Positions 8,438-17,169 are shown, counted from the stretch's first letter. The stretch: DNA of 35,063 nt from Mycobacterium sp. 1081908.1 (GCF_001673535.1 NZ_LZLY01000080.1:1-35063), one strand, 5' to 3'. Made by a program: numbers and translations. Notes: generated by a model from the sequence alone, not told the origin.

Positions 8438-9106
8438 CTAGAGTCGTCCCGCAGCGAAGTCGGCGGCCTGATCGACCATCCCGGCCTCGACGTATTGCCG
8501 GTGCGCGGCTGGGAATCCGGACCCCGAACAGACCGGATCGTTGGGCACGCACAGCTCGATCGTCTTCGGTGCGTACAGCGGGCCGACCGTCACCGGTGGC
8601 TCGTTGATGATGCTCATGAACTGGGTCGACGGCTTGCCGAAGAGGGCGACGGCGGCGACGTGGTTGGCGACGTCGGGCGGCATCGGCTGGGGTGGCTGCG
8701 CGAGGTTCGCCCCGTCCGGGACCCTGTTCGCGGTGACGAAGCCCATCACGGCCGCGCCCTGCGAATACCCGCCCAGCACCATCTTGGTTCTGGGGCAGCT
8801 GGCCGCCATCGACTCGACGTGGTGGCCGGCGTCGGTGATGCCGTCGATGGCGGTGGGGAAGTCGGTGGTGGCCGGGTAGTTGACCGGATACACGCCGAGC
8901 GATCGGGCGCCGACGCGCGAGCGCAGCGTGTCCACGAAGTCCTGGCCGACGCGGCCGACGCCGGGGGGCTCGGTGGTGCCCCGGGCGAAGACCACCTCGA
9001 CGTCGGGGCACGGCTCGGCGGATGCCGAGGGAACGGGGGCGACCAGCAGCGCCCAAATCGGCGCCACCGCAGCACAAATCAGGCGGGCGAGGGGAGGTAG
9101 CTGCAC
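8438..9106 (-). CDS. secreted cutinase-family serine esterase
   Basis: The 222-residue protein has a signal peptide of about 30 residues ending APVPSASA, so it is exported. The alpha/beta-hydrolase core shows FARGTTEPPG near the oxyanion hole and GYSQGA with nucleophile Ser115. Asp190 (CVPNDPVC) and His202 (AAHRQY) complete the Ser-Asp-His triad. Four cysteines (33, 104, 186, 193) would make the two disulfides usual in mycobacterial cutinase-like proteins. Those act as esterases, lipases or phospholipases rather than on plant cutin. The GTG at 9106 was chosen because it gives a clean signal peptide; longer in-frame starts add an arginine-rich stretch. Confidence 0.87.
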   Translation of the reverse strand: MQLPPLARLICAAVAPIWALLVAPVPSASAEPCPDVEVVFARGTTEPPGVGRVGQDFVDTLRSRVGARSLGVYPVNYPATTDFPTAIDGITDAGHHVESMAASCPRTKMVLGGYSQGAAVMGFVTANRVPDGANLAQPPQPMPPDVANHVAAVALFGKPSTQFMSIINEPPVTVGPLYAPKTIELCVPNDPVCSGSGFPAAHRQYVEAGMVDQAADFAAGRL

Positions 9107-9299
9107 GTACTGAATTTTGACATAGGGCGTTAAATGTTGCTCGCCGAGCACTGGCGCGCCCCGCCGGCCCGGCGACCGACGGGCCGCTCGCGATGCGCCT
9201 GAGGCCCGGAGATGTCCCAGTTCACGCCCCAACTATCGGCGCCGGGCCGGCCACTAGCGGGCCGGGGCGGGTGGCCGGGCTGTGACGCGGTCGATCAAA

Positions 9300-9539
9300 T
9301 CACGGCCGTGTGTCCGGTTCCCCAGGCCGATCCTCGGCGCGCCCCCCGCGCAGCAGCGAATGGGCGGCGCGCAGCACGCCACGAAATGCGTAGGCGGCGG
9401 TCACCATCGACAGCAGGATCAGCAGGACGAACATCGGCAGCCAGTTGCCCCGGCTGTGGTCGACTTCCCACCAGATGATGGTGAACAGCACCACGCAGAG
9501 CAGGAGGACCACGTCCCGCCAGTTACCGCGGTAGGACAA
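9300..9539 (-). CDS. small two-helix membrane protein, start uncertain
   Basis: From the TTG at 9539 this gives 79 residues with two membrane helices (VVLLLCVVLFTIIWWEV and WLPMFVLLILLSMVTAAYAF) and a basic C-terminal tail. The frame stays open upstream to about 9680 with good codon usage and an acidic, helical-looking stretch ending DDLVDVADRNRALRKA. The natural protein is therefore probably longer, but no ATG or GTG is available in that stretch. It may begin at a CTG or within the upstream TetR gene. Function is unknown. Confidence 0.6.
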   Translation of the reverse strand: MSYRGNWRDVVLLLCVVLFTIIWWEVDHSRGNWLPMFVLLILLSMVTAAYAFRGVLRAAHSLLRGGRAEDRPGEPDTRP

Positions 9540-9663
9540 TGCGGCCTTGCGTAACGCGCGATTCCTGTCGGCGACGTCGACCAGGTCGTCGACGCGGTCG
9601 TCGTCAGCGTCGGTTCGTTGAGGATGGCCGAACTCGGGGGAGGGATCAACCGCCTCGCCGGTA

Positions 9664-10329
9664 TCAGGACGCCCTTGACGGGCGCCCGCGCGCCGGCGCC
9701 GGCTCGGCTCCCCGAAGCGCGTCCATGGTGCGCACCAGCTGTGGATAGGCGATCGCGGGCCCTATCCAGCGGGTGAGATAGCGCCGCAAATCGGCGCCGG
9801 TTCGGGGCGGCCGGCCCGGGTCGGTGAGGAATGACTGCAGCACCCGCAGGCCGAATTCGTTCAGCTCGTCGAGGCCCGCCTCATCGAAACCGTAGTGCTC
9901 CCAATCGATGTCGAAGCGATGCAGCATCGAACGTCCGAACGCCAACGCGGTATCGGAGACGATCGAGACGCTCTGACCGCCACGGTGGCGCAACACCAAC
10001 GCGACCTGGTCGTCCGACGCCAGCTGCTCGATGGCGAACGCCATGCCTTCCGTCATCGCCACCACCGGATCCGTCACGCCCTCGAGCTTGGTCGCCAAGC
10101 GGTCGAGGAACCCGTCGGCCGAGCGCATCGCGGCCGCCACCAGCAACGCCTGGGTGCCGGGGAAGTACCGATACACGGTCTGCCGCGTCACGCCGAGGGC
10201 GCGCGCCACGTCCGCGATGCCCATTGCGGGGCCGCGCTCTTCGATGATCCGGTCGGCGGCGTCCAGGATGCGCTCGATCGCCTCCTCGTCGGAGGCGGGC
10301 GCGTTCCCTGCCCAGCCGTGGCTGCGCAT
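9664..10329 (-). CDS. TetR-family transcriptional regulator
   Basis: The product has 221 residues. The N-terminal DNA-binding region reads AIERILDAADRIIEERG then IADVARALGVTRQTVYRYFP, a textbook TetR helix-turn-helix. The C-terminal ligand domain is helical, including MTEGMAFAIEQLASDDQVAL and an aromatic stretch FDIDWEHYGFDEAG. The ATG at 10329 gives the right distance from start to HTH; the open frame upstream of it reads through the intergenic region. A second TetR gene ends 53 bases upstream on the same strand, so the pair may be co-transcribed. Targets are unknown. Confidence 0.87.
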   Translation of the reverse strand: MRSHGWAGNAPASDEEAIERILDAADRIIEERGPAMGIADVARALGVTRQTVYRYFPGTQALLVAAAMRSADGFLDRLATKLEGVTDPVVAMTEGMAFAIEQLASDDQVALVLRHRGGQSVSIVSDTALAFGRSMLHRFDIDWEHYGFDEAGLDELNEFGLRVLQSFLTDPGRPPRTGADLRRYLTRWIGPAIAYPQLVRTMDALRGAEPAPARGRPSRAS

Positions 10330-10382
10330 GCTCAGCCGATCCTCACAGCTGGATAATAGCGATCCGGTTGGGCCACTGAGCT

Positions 10383-10970
10383 TTAGGCGGCGCACGCTTT
10401 CAGGATGAGGCCGACGGCCTCGTCGAGTTGCCCCGCGATCTCGTCATAGCTGACGAACCGGGCCGTCAGGAGGGCCCCGGAGAACGTCATCTGAAGCGCG
10501 GACTTCACCGCCCGCGGCCACCCCGGACCCAGCGCCGCCGCGATCCGCCGGGACACCTCCTCGCCGATCTGCTCCCGCAGCGGCTTGACCGCGGGGTCGT
10601 CGGCCATCAGCGCCGCGCCGCAGGCGGTCGCCAACTCCGGTTCGTCGGCGACCATCAGCGCCATGTCGCGCAGCGTCGCGCTGACCCGCGCCTGGGTGGT
10701 GTCGTTGACGTCGGTGTGCAACGGCAGGTCCCGCAGGAAGCGCAGGTACACCGCCGCCACCAGCGCGCTCTTCGACGGAAAGTACGTGTACGCGCTGGCC
10801 GGGGACACGCCGGCGCGCGTCGCGACCGCGCGCATCGTCAGGGTCGCGTACGACGACTCGCGCAGTTCCTCGAGCCCGGCGTCGAGGACCTTGCGGATCG
10901 TCTGCGCCGGCCGGCGGTCGGAGCGGCGGGCCGTCCCGGCGTCCGTCGGAGAAGCCGCCTCTCTAGACAC
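10383..10970 (-). CDS. TetR-family transcriptional regulator with leaderless GTG start
   Basis: The protein has 195 residues. TIRKVLDAGLEELRESS is followed by MRAVATRAGVSPASAYTYFP, a TetR helix-turn-helix with the usual AYTYFPSK ending. The C-terminal domain contains MVADEPELATACGAALMADD and a final helix FVSYDEIAGQLDEAVGL. The GTG at 10970 is chosen because TACACT lies exactly six bases upstream, a good leaderless-promoter layout, and because it starts the protein just before the HTH. It is divergent from the methyltransferase gene 43 bases away and may control it. Confidence 0.88.
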   Translation of the reverse strand: MSREAASPTDAGTARRSDRRPAQTIRKVLDAGLEELRESSYATLTMRAVATRAGVSPASAYTYFPSKSALVAAVYLRFLRDLPLHTDVNDTTQARVSATLRDMALMVADEPELATACGAALMADDPAVKPLREQIGEEVSRRIAAALGPGWPRAVKSALQMTFSGALLTARFVSYDEIAGQLDEAVGLILKACAA

Positions 10971-10984
10971 CGGTCCAGTGTAGA
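10962..10984. promoter_or_regulatory. leaderless promoter and imperfect palindrome over the TetR start
   Basis: On the minus strand TACACT (10982-10977) is followed by six bases and then the GTG start, so the transcript probably begins at the start codon. The same bases form an imperfect palindrome: outer arms TCTA/TAGA, and ACAC/GTGT separated by 7 bases. Its position over the promoter and between divergent genes suggests an autorepression site. Binding is inferred. Confidence 0.45.
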
Positions 10985-11013
10985 AACGCGGTGCGCGATT
11001 TATGGTGGCGCCT

Positions 11014-11559
11014 ATGGCCGACGACGACCGGCGTCGCTGGGACGAGCGGTACGCCACGGCCGGACCCCCGCCCGTGGGCGAGGTCGGGCCGCCGGGCTTC
11101 GTGGCGCGCCACGCGGAGCTGTTCCCGACGGCGGGGCGTGCCCTCGACCTCGCGTGCGGGCAGGGGCGCGGCGCGGTGTGGCTGGCCCGCCGCGGCCTGG
11201 ACGCCTGGGGGTGCGACGTCTCCGCGGTGGCCATCGACCAGGCGCGCGAGTTGGCCCGGCTCGCCGGCGTCGGGGACCGCTGCCGCTTCGACGTATTCGA
11301 CCTCGACGACGGGCTGCCGGCGGGGCCGCCCGTCGACGTCATCCTGTGCCACAACTTCCGGGACCGCCGCCTCGACGGGGCGATCGTCGAGCGGCTGGCG
11401 CCGGGCGGGCTGCTGGCCATCGCCGCGCTGAGCGAGGTCGGGGCCGCGCCGGGACCGTTCCGCGCCGCGCCGGGCGAGCTGCCCGCCGCGTTCGCCCGGC
11501 TCGAGCTCGTCGACGCCGGCGAGGGCGACGGTCACGCGTGGCTGGTGGCGCGCGGCTAA
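11014..11559 (+). CDS. class I SAM-dependent methyltransferase
   Basis: The product has 181 residues from the ATG at 11014 (an ATG at 11002 adds four residues). Motif I is LDLACGQGRGAVWLARRG, motif II ends in WGCDVSAVAIDQARELA, motif III is FDVFDLDD, and LAPGGLLAIAALSE is the conserved post-motif strand. The size matches small Rossmann-fold methyltransferases of the TehB/UbiE-like type. The acceptor is unknown. It is divergent from the TetR gene at 10383-10970, which is its likely regulator. Confidence 0.83.
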   Translation: MADDDRRRWDERYATAGPPPVGEVGPPGFVARHAELFPTAGRALDLACGQGRGAVWLARRGLDAWGCDVSAVAIDQARELARLAGVGDRCRFDVFDLDDGLPAGPPVDVILCHNFRDRRLDGAIVERLAPGGLLAIAALSEVGAAPGPFRAAPGELPAAFARLELVDAGEGDGHAWLVARG

Positions 11560-11587
11560 GGCTCCCGGACGCAGGGCCCGAACCCGG

Positions 11588-11593
11588 TAATGT
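11588..11593 (+). promoter_or_regulatory. -10 element of a leaderless transcript (TAATGT)
   Basis: TAATGT stands seven bases before the ATG at 11601, and no Shine-Dalgarno sequence lies in between. This is the TANNNT-N7-ATG layout of leaderless mycobacterial mRNAs, and it supports the short start chosen for the crotonase gene. Confidence 0.5.
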
Positions 11594-11600
11594 CACCACG

Positions 11601-12431
11601 ATGGAGCGGCGCGTGCTCGAAGCGATCATCTATGAACGCGAACCGCCGATTGCGCGGATCATCCTGAATCGGGTCGACAAGGCCAACACCAAGGACGCGG
11701 CGTTGGTCACCGAGGTCGACGACTGCCTGCACGAGGCCGACCGCGACAAAGAGATCAAGGTCGTCATCATCAAGGCCAACGGGAAGGGCTTCTGCGGCGG
11801 ACATGTCGCCCGCTGGGGCCCCGACGAGAACCCCTACCCGGACTTCGGAAACACCTTCGAGGACCTGTACAAGGGGACCGCCGACCTGTTTCTGTGGCCC
11901 ACCCTGTACCTGTGGGAGTTCCCCAAGCCGACGATCTCGGCGATCCACGGCTATTGCATGGGCGGCGGGATCTATCTCGGCCTGCTGACCGATTTCTGCG
12001 TGGCGTCCGAGGACGCGTATTTCCAGATGCCGCTTGCCCAGAGCCTCGGGGAACCCGGCGGGCACACCATGATCGAGCCGTGGTTGCTGATGAACTGGCA
12101 CCGCACCATGGACTGGCTGCTGCTGGCGCCCACCCTGTCCGCGCGGGAGGCCCTCGACTGGGGCCTGCTGAACAGGGTGGTGCCGCGCGAGGACCTGGAA
12201 GACACCGTCGAGGAGATGGCGCGCAAGATCGCCCAGATCCCGTTGACCACGCTGATGGCGGTCAAGAACAACGTGAAACGGGCCTGGGAATTGATGGGGA
12301 TGCGGGTCCATCTCCAGGTCAGCCACATCCTGACCAACATGGTGGGCGCCGCCTCGGACGTGCAGGCGCGCCGGGCCGAACTCATGCAATCCGGCATGAA
12401 GCCACGCGATTTCGTCGGCCGCGACGAATAG
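11601..12431 (+). CDS. crotonase-superfamily protein (annotated-type enoyl-CoA hydratase/isomerase), atypical active site
   Basis: The protein has 276 residues. The crotonase fold is shown by VVIIKANGKGFCGGH (oxyanion loop 1, residues 54-68) and ISAIHGYCMGGGIYLGLL (oxyanion loop 2, about 112-129), which bind the acyl-CoA carbonyl. By eye, the position of the first catalytic glutamate of enoyl-CoA hydratase (the E of PE-xx-LG) is Leu145, and the second aligns with Asp171. The reaction may therefore not be simple hydration. It converges on the catabolic operon and resembles the crotonase at 17170-18045 along its length, including WELMGMRVH near the C-terminus. It is probably part of the same pathway. 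Confidence 0.85.
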   Translation: MERRVLEAIIYEREPPIARIILNRVDKANTKDAALVTEVDDCLHEADRDKEIKVVIIKANGKGFCGGHVARWGPDENPYPDFGNTFEDLYKGTADLFLWPTLYLWEFPKPTISAIHGYCMGGGIYLGLLTDFCVASEDAYFQMPLAQSLGEPGGHTMIEPWLLMNWHRTMDWLLLAPTLSAREALDWGLLNRVVPREDLEDTVEEMARKIAQIPLTTLMAVKNNVKRAWELMGMRVHLQVSHILTNMVGAASDVQARRAELMQSGMKPRDFVGRDE

Positions 12432-12440
12432 GTTTCCCCT

Positions 12441-12491
12441 CGAGTGTGCGGCTGGCCGCACACTCGGGGCCGAACGTGCGGCTCGCCGCAC
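12441..12491. terminator. two tandem GC-rich hairpins between convergent genes
   Basis: The first hairpin has perfect 12-bp arms, CGAGTGTGCGGC and GCCGCACACTCG (12441-12466), with a 2-base loop. The second repeats the core GTGCGGC-tc-GCCGCAC at 12476-12491. They fill the 87-bp gap between the convergent crotonase and KstD-like genes. No T-tract follows, so a bidirectional intrinsic terminator of the mycobacterial non-canonical kind or a dispersed intergenic repeat is most likely. Confidence 0.55.
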
Positions 12492-12518
12492 ACTCGGCAA
12501 GGGGGAGGCGGCGAAGGA

Positions 12519-14219
12519 CTAGCGGCTGCGCTCGCCGGCGATCCGGCGACCGGCCGCATGCCGCGCGGCCACGTATCCGAACACCATCGAGCTGGCGATG
12601 CTCGCGCCCGCGCCGGGATACGTGCGGCCCATCACCGTCGCGGTGGTGTTGCCCGTGGCGTAGAGGCCCTCGATCACCAGATCCTGTTCGTCGAGGACCT
12701 GCGCGTGCTCGTTGGTGACGACGCCCCCGCACGTCCCGACGTCGGCCGGGAAGACCCGGGTGGCGTAGTAGGGCGCGCGGTCGAGCGGGCCGACGGCGGC
12801 GTTGGGCCGGTAGCCGGGGTCGCCGAGGCAGTCGTTGTAGGCCGACTGCCCGCGCCCGAAGTCGGGGTCCAGGCCCTTGGCGGCGAACCGGTTGAACCGC
12901 TGGATCGTCTGCGCCAATTCGTCTGCGGGAAGGTCGATCTGGCGGGCGAGGTCGGCGATGGTGTCGCCGCGTTTGACCGCGCCGCTCTCGATGAGTTCGG
13001 GCGGCAGGCCCTGGTTGCGCTTGAGCGGGTTCGTGCTGGTGACATACCGGTGCACGTAGCCGTCGTCGAAGATCATCCAGCACGGCACCGCCTTGTTGGC
13101 GTACATCGCCTTGCCCACCTCGACGTAGGAGTTCGACTCGTTGCAGAATCGCCGGCCGGTCGCGTCGACGTAGATGGCGCCGGGACGCTGCCGGCCCGAG
13201 CCGAGCGAGGCGGCCGCGGCGCCGCCGTCCTTGATGAAAACCGAAGGCAGCCACCACGCTTCGTCGAGCAGGTCGGTCTTGGCGCCCAGCCGCATCGCGG
13301 CCTGCAGCACCTCGCCGGTGTCCCCGGCGTTGGCGATCGACCACTGCGCCTCGTTCGGCTGGTCGCCGCTGTATTGGCGGCGCATCTCCTTGTTGTGGCC
13401 GAACCCGCCGGCGGCCAGCAGCACTCCTTTGCGCGCCTCCACGTTCAGCGGCACGCCGCCGCGGGACACCCGCGCCCCGACGACGCGGCCGTCCTCGACG
13501 ATGAGCTCCTCCATGGCGGCACCGGTCCACAGCGGGGGCTGCCCGTCACCGAATTCGATGAGCGCCTTGAGCATCTGGGCGATCAGCGAGGCGCCGTTGG
13601 TGAGGATTTGCCGGCGGCGGGCCCGCGCGGCCGCGGTGCGCAGGAACACCCGGGTCGCCACCGCGAACGCGCGCGGCGACCGGTTGTAGTACTGCACCGA
13701 ACGCAACTCGTTGGTCAGCACCACGAACCCGTAGTTCTTGGCCAGCGGCGGCTGCACCTTGTCGCTCCAGCCGCCGAGCTCCGCGGCGTCGAAGGGGATG
13801 CCCTCGATGGCGCGGCCGGACTCGTTGCCGCCCTTGTGGTTCGGGTAGTAGTCGCTCCACCCGGCGCACCGGATCAGCCGAACGCCCTTGCGGATCAGGA
13901 AATTGATCATCTCGTAGCCCGCGGTGAGAAACATCTCGCGGCGCGCGGGCGAGGACGGCGCGCCGATGTCGCCGACGACGTCGGCCAGGTAAGCCATGCC
14001 GTCCTCGCGCGAGTCCGCGATGCCCTCGGCACGCATCAACGGGTTGTTGGGCAGCCAGACGATGCCGCCAGAAAGCCCCGTCGAGCCGCCGACCAGCGCC
14101 TGCTTCTCGAGGATCAGCGGCTCGAGCCCGCAGTCGATCGCGGCCAGCCCGGCCACCATGCCGCCGCCACCGCTGCCCGCGATGAGCAGGTCGACGGAGC
14201 GGTCCCAGCGGGCGGTCAT
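12519..14219 (-). CDS. KstD-like FAD-dependent dehydrogenase (3-ketosteroid delta-1-dehydrogenase family)
   Basis: The product has 566 residues. The FAD-binding dinucleotide fold is LLIAGSGGGGMVAG (GSGGGG at 15-20), with EKQALVGGSTGLSGGIVWLP after it. LLAAGGFGHN and IEGLYATGN are the later flavin contacts. The C-terminal active-site stretch APYYATRVFPADVGTCGG matches the Tyr...GD-GT-GG motif of 3-ketosteroid delta-1-dehydrogenases, and the length fits. It should introduce a double bond next to a carbonyl in a steroid or steroid-like ring, but the exact substrate is not assured. Its ATG overlaps the Rieske gene stop by four bases (ATGA), making it the last gene of the operon. Confidence 0.88.
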   Translation of the reverse strand: MTARWDRSVDLLIAGSGGGGMVAGLAAIDCGLEPLILEKQALVGGSTGLSGGIVWLPNNPLMRAEGIADSREDGMAYLADVVGDIGAPSSPARREMFLTAGYEMINFLIRKGVRLIRCAGWSDYYPNHKGGNESGRAIEGIPFDAAELGGWSDKVQPPLAKNYGFVVLTNELRSVQYYNRSPRAFAVATRVFLRTAAARARRRQILTNGASLIAQMLKALIEFGDGQPPLWTGAAMEELIVEDGRVVGARVSRGGVPLNVEARKGVLLAAGGFGHNKEMRRQYSGDQPNEAQWSIANAGDTGEVLQAAMRLGAKTDLLDEAWWLPSVFIKDGGAAAASLGSGRQRPGAIYVDATGRRFCNESNSYVEVGKAMYANKAVPCWMIFDDGYVHRYVTSTNPLKRNQGLPPELIESGAVKRGDTIADLARQIDLPADELAQTIQRFNRFAAKGLDPDFGRGQSAYNDCLGDPGYRPNAAVGPLDRAPYYATRVFPADVGTCGGVVTNEHAQVLDEQDLVIEGLYATGNTTATVMGRTYPGAGASIASSMVFGYVAARHAAGRRIAGERSR

Positions 14220-15592
14220 CGCGCCCCCGAGCTGAATCCCAGGTCGGCGACCGGCACGTCGATGGTGGTGTTGGTCTTCTGGATCGCGGGCACCAGCGCG
14301 TCATAGGGCAGGCCGGCCAGGAAGCCGTCGACGACGCGTTCGAAGTTCGAGATCAGCCCCTCGATCCGGTCCGACAGTCGCATGTATTCAAACCCCTTGG
14401 AGTGCAGGCCCTTCTGCTGCCGCGGCAGGTTCGAGAAGTCCTGGGCGGGGATGGGCGGCCAGCGGGGGTCGTCGGGCGCCATGGGCTCCGGTGGTGTGGG
14501 TTTGTCGGTGATCTGGTCCGGCGGGATGCGGGTCAGCGACCAGATCTCGAACAGCGTCTCCTCCGGGCCGAGCGGACGGATCCGGTACGACGAGGCGCTG
14601 CTGTACTGCGGCAGCAGAAAGTAGTGCGGGAAACAGAAATTGATCGCCTCGGTGATGCCGCGGCGCTCCAGCTCGTTGAGGTCGGGCATGTCGCAGCCCC
14701 GGGCCCGGTGCCAGCTCACGATGGCGTCGTTGAGCGCGGCCCGCCACGCGGCCATGGCGGCGGCCGGATCGGACGGCAACTCCATCTTCTGCAGTCCCTC
14801 GGCGATGCGGACGTCGTTCTCGTGGGTCATGCCGGCCATGCCCTCGCCGAGGGTGCGCATGAAGTACAGGTTGGTCTGGGCCAGCCCCGGCGGTGTCGAC
14901 GTGCTGGGCATCGAGGACGGCAGCAGCTGCGGGTGGGTCTGCGGGACGTGGTAGCCCTCCATGAAGGCGGCCGTCGCCAGCTTCCAGTTCACCGGCAGCC
15001 GGCACGCCTGCCACCATTCGACGCGCAGCGATTCGACCTTCCAGGCGTCGTAGATCGACGCGAACGGCTCGAAGCAGTCACGCATCGGCGGCGCGTCGTC
15101 GTCGAGGTTGATCCACGCGCATCCGCCCCACAGCTCGCATCTGACTCCGACGAGTTGCAGATCGTCCGGGCTCAGGTTTTCCTCGGCGAACTCTTCGGGT
15201 CGCAGGACGAAGGTGTTGCGGCCGTCGATGGCCCAGCACCAGCCGTGGAACGGGCAGACGAAGGTGCGGCGGTTTCCGTTGCCCTCCACCAGCTTTACCC
15301 CGCGATGGCGGCACGCGTTGTGATAGGCCCGCACGTTTCCGGCGTCGAGCCGGACGACGATGACGGACTCGTCCAGGATCTCGTACTCGACGTAGTCGCC
15401 GGGCTTCGGGATCTCCTCGAGCCGACAGGCCATCTGCCACACGCGGGGCCAGAGCAACTCCGCTTCGAGCGCGTAGAACTCCGGGTCGTAGTACCGCTGC
15501 TTGGGGATCCGGTCGGGCCGCTGAACCGCCCACGGCACCGGCAGCGGTGCCCAGTTCACGTCGGGGTGGGTGCTTTCGGTAGTAGTCACCAT
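14216..15592 (-). CDS. Rieske non-heme iron oxygenase, alpha subunit
   Basis: The product has 458 residues. The Rieske [2Fe-2S] ligands are Cys94/His96 (CRHRGVKL) and Cys113/His116 (CPFHGW). The mononuclear iron site is Glu212...His215...His220 in EGYHVPQTH, the usual facial-triad spacing, and a distal Asp/Glu would complete it. Such enzymes hydroxylate or dihydroxylate aromatic or steroid rings with O2 and reducing power from a separate reductase. No beta subunit, ferredoxin or reductase gene is adjacent, so electrons must come from elsewhere. It is larger than the steroid 9-alpha-hydroxylase KshA I recall (about 390 residues). It is coupled to the KstD-like gene by an ATGA overlap. Confidence 0.9.
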   Translation of the reverse strand: MVTTTESTHPDVNWAPLPVPWAVQRPDRIPKQRYYDPEFYALEAELLWPRVWQMACRLEEIPKPGDYVEYEILDESVIVVRLDAGNVRAYHNACRHRGVKLVEGNGNRRTFVCPFHGWCWAIDGRNTFVLRPEEFAEENLSPDDLQLVGVRCELWGGCAWINLDDDAPPMRDCFEPFASIYDAWKVESLRVEWWQACRLPVNWKLATAAFMEGYHVPQTHPQLLPSSMPSTSTPPGLAQTNLYFMRTLGEGMAGMTHENDVRIAEGLQKMELPSDPAAAMAAWRAALNDAIVSWHRARGCDMPDLNELERRGITEAINFCFPHYFLLPQYSSASSYRIRPLGPEETLFEIWSLTRIPPDQITDKPTPPEPMAPDDPRWPPIPAQDFSNLPRQQKGLHSKGFEYMRLSDRIEGLISNFERVVDGFLAGLPYDALVPAIQKTNTTIDVPVADLGFSSGAR

Positions 15593-15605
15593 GTCGTTCC
15601 CTCGT

Positions 15606-17150
15606 TCATACGATCCGTGACGCCCGCCCTTGCCAGTAGCGCTCGCGAATGCGCCTCTTGTACAGCTTCCCGTTCGGGTCGCGGGGCAACTCCACCTCGA
15701 ATTCGACTGTGCGCGGGCACTTGTAACCCGCCAGGTGGGCCCGGCAATACGCGATGAGCTCCGCCTCGAGGTCGGGCCCGGGCATGACGCCGCCGGCCGG
15801 CTGCACGACGGCCTTGACCTCCTCGCCGAACTCGTCGTTGGGGACTCCGAACACCGCGGCGTCGACGAGCTTGGGATGCATGATCAGCAGGTTCTCCGCC
15901 TCCTGCGGGTAGATGTTCACCCCGCCCGAGACAATCATGAACGTTGAGCGGTCGGTGAGGTAGAGGTATCCGTCCTCGTCGACATAGCCCATGTCGCCGA
16001 GCGACCGCCAGCCCCGCTCGTTCGAGACCGACGCGGTCTTGGCGGGATCCTTGAAGTACTCGAAGTCGGGCCCGCCCTCGAAGAACAGCTCGCCGGACTG
16101 GCCGACCGGAAGTTCGCGCCCGTCGTCGCCGACCACGTGAACGGGGCTGAACGGCTTGCCGACCGAGCCGGGATGGGCGAGCCACTCCTCGGGCCCGATG
16201 GTCGTGCCCGCGAATCCCTCGGTGCCCCCGTAATATTCGTGGATGATGGGGCCGAACCAGTCCATCATCCGGTGCTTGACGTCCATCGGGCACGGGGCGG
16301 CCGCGTGGATCACGCATCGCAGGCTCGAGACGTCGTACTTTCGCCGCACCGCCTCGGGCAGCTTGAGCATGCGCACGAACATCGTCGGCACGAACTGGGC
16401 ATGGGTGACGCGGTGGGTCTCGATCAACCGAAGGACGGCCTCGGCGTCGAACTTGCGCATCAGGATGGCGGCGGCGCCGACGCGGTGCACCGCCATGGTG
16501 TAGTTCACCCCCGCCGCGTGATACAGCGGCGCGGGGGAGAGGTACACGCTGGACCGGTCCATCCCGTACTTGTGGATCAGCGCCATCTCCAGGACCGACT
16601 GGGCCCACGACCCGTTGCCGTCGGCCGGCAGCGACCGCCGAACCGCCTTGGGCCGTCCCGTGGTGCCCGACGAATACAGCATCTCCGAGCCGTCCGACAA
16701 CGGCGGGGCGTCGCCCGCCGCCGCCAGCGCGGCGTCATAGGAGCGCCAGCCCGGCAAGGCGCCCCCGACGGCCAGGTGGATCCCGACGCCCGGGTTGGCG
16801 GCGCGGACGTGCGCGGCCAGGCCGGGGCCCCAGGCCTCCGACGCGTCGACGAACACCGCCTTCGCGTCGGAGTCGTCGATGACGTAGGCGACCTCGTCGG
16901 GGGTGAAGTGGGTGTTGACGGCGGTGTAGTAGAGCCCGGAAAGCTGGCAGCCCCAGGTGATCTCGAAGAACTCGGGCCGGTTGGGCAGCACGAGCGCGAC
17001 GCCGTCGCCGCGCCGCAGCCCGGCCTCGTGCAGGGTGGCCGCGACCCGTCGGCTCCTTGCGTAGAGCTCGCCGTACGGGATCGTGCCCCCGTCCGCGACC
17101 AGGAGGGCCGGCGACGCGGCGGCGGTGCTCGCGTGGTCGGCGATGTTCAC
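15606..17150 (-). CDS. acyl-CoA synthetase (FadD-type, AMP-forming)
   Basis: The product has 514 residues. The ATP-binding P-loop is YSSGTTGRPKAV (159-170). YYGGTEGFAG is the A5 motif. GDMGYVDEDGYLYLTDRS followed by GGVNIYPQE is the hinge and A8 region. The C-terminal catalytic lysine is Lys495 in RDPNGKLYK. The complete set predicts an active ligase that joins a carboxylic acid to CoA through an acyl-adenylate. It probably activates the pathway's starting acid or an intermediate. It lies 13 bases upstream of the Rieske gene and 19 bases downstream of the crotonase gene, within the operon. Confidence 0.92.
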   Translation of the reverse strand: MNIADHASTAAASPALLVADGGTIPYGELYARSRRVAATLHEAGLRRGDGVALVLPNRPEFFEITWGCQLSGLYYTAVNTHFTPDEVAYVIDDSDAKAVFVDASEAWGPGLAAHVRAANPGVGIHLAVGGALPGWRSYDAALAAAGDAPPLSDGSEMLYSSGTTGRPKAVRRSLPADGNGSWAQSVLEMALIHKYGMDRSSVYLSPAPLYHAAGVNYTMAVHRVGAAAILMRKFDAEAVLRLIETHRVTHAQFVPTMFVRMLKLPEAVRRKYDVSSLRCVIHAAAPCPMDVKHRMMDWFGPIIHEYYGGTEGFAGTTIGPEEWLAHPGSVGKPFSPVHVVGDDGRELPVGQSGELFFEGGPDFEYFKDPAKTASVSNERGWRSLGDMGYVDEDGYLYLTDRSTFMIVSGGVNIYPQEAENLLIMHPKLVDAAVFGVPNDEFGEEVKAVVQPAGGVMPGPDLEAELIAYCRAHLAGYKCPRTVEFEVELPRDPNGKLYKRRIRERYWQGRASRIV

Positions 17151-17169
17151 CAGGGGACCTTGCGAAGGC

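Noticed and set aside
10428..12431. 667-codon open frame leading into the crotonase gene
   Set aside because: The part before 11601 is antisense to the TetR gene and out of frame with the methyltransferase gene; a leaderless promoter places the true start at 11601.
12444..14306. 620-codon open frame on the plus strand
   Set aside because: It is entirely antisense to the KstD-like gene, whose FAD motifs and family length are clear. Long antisense frames are expected in high-GC DNA.
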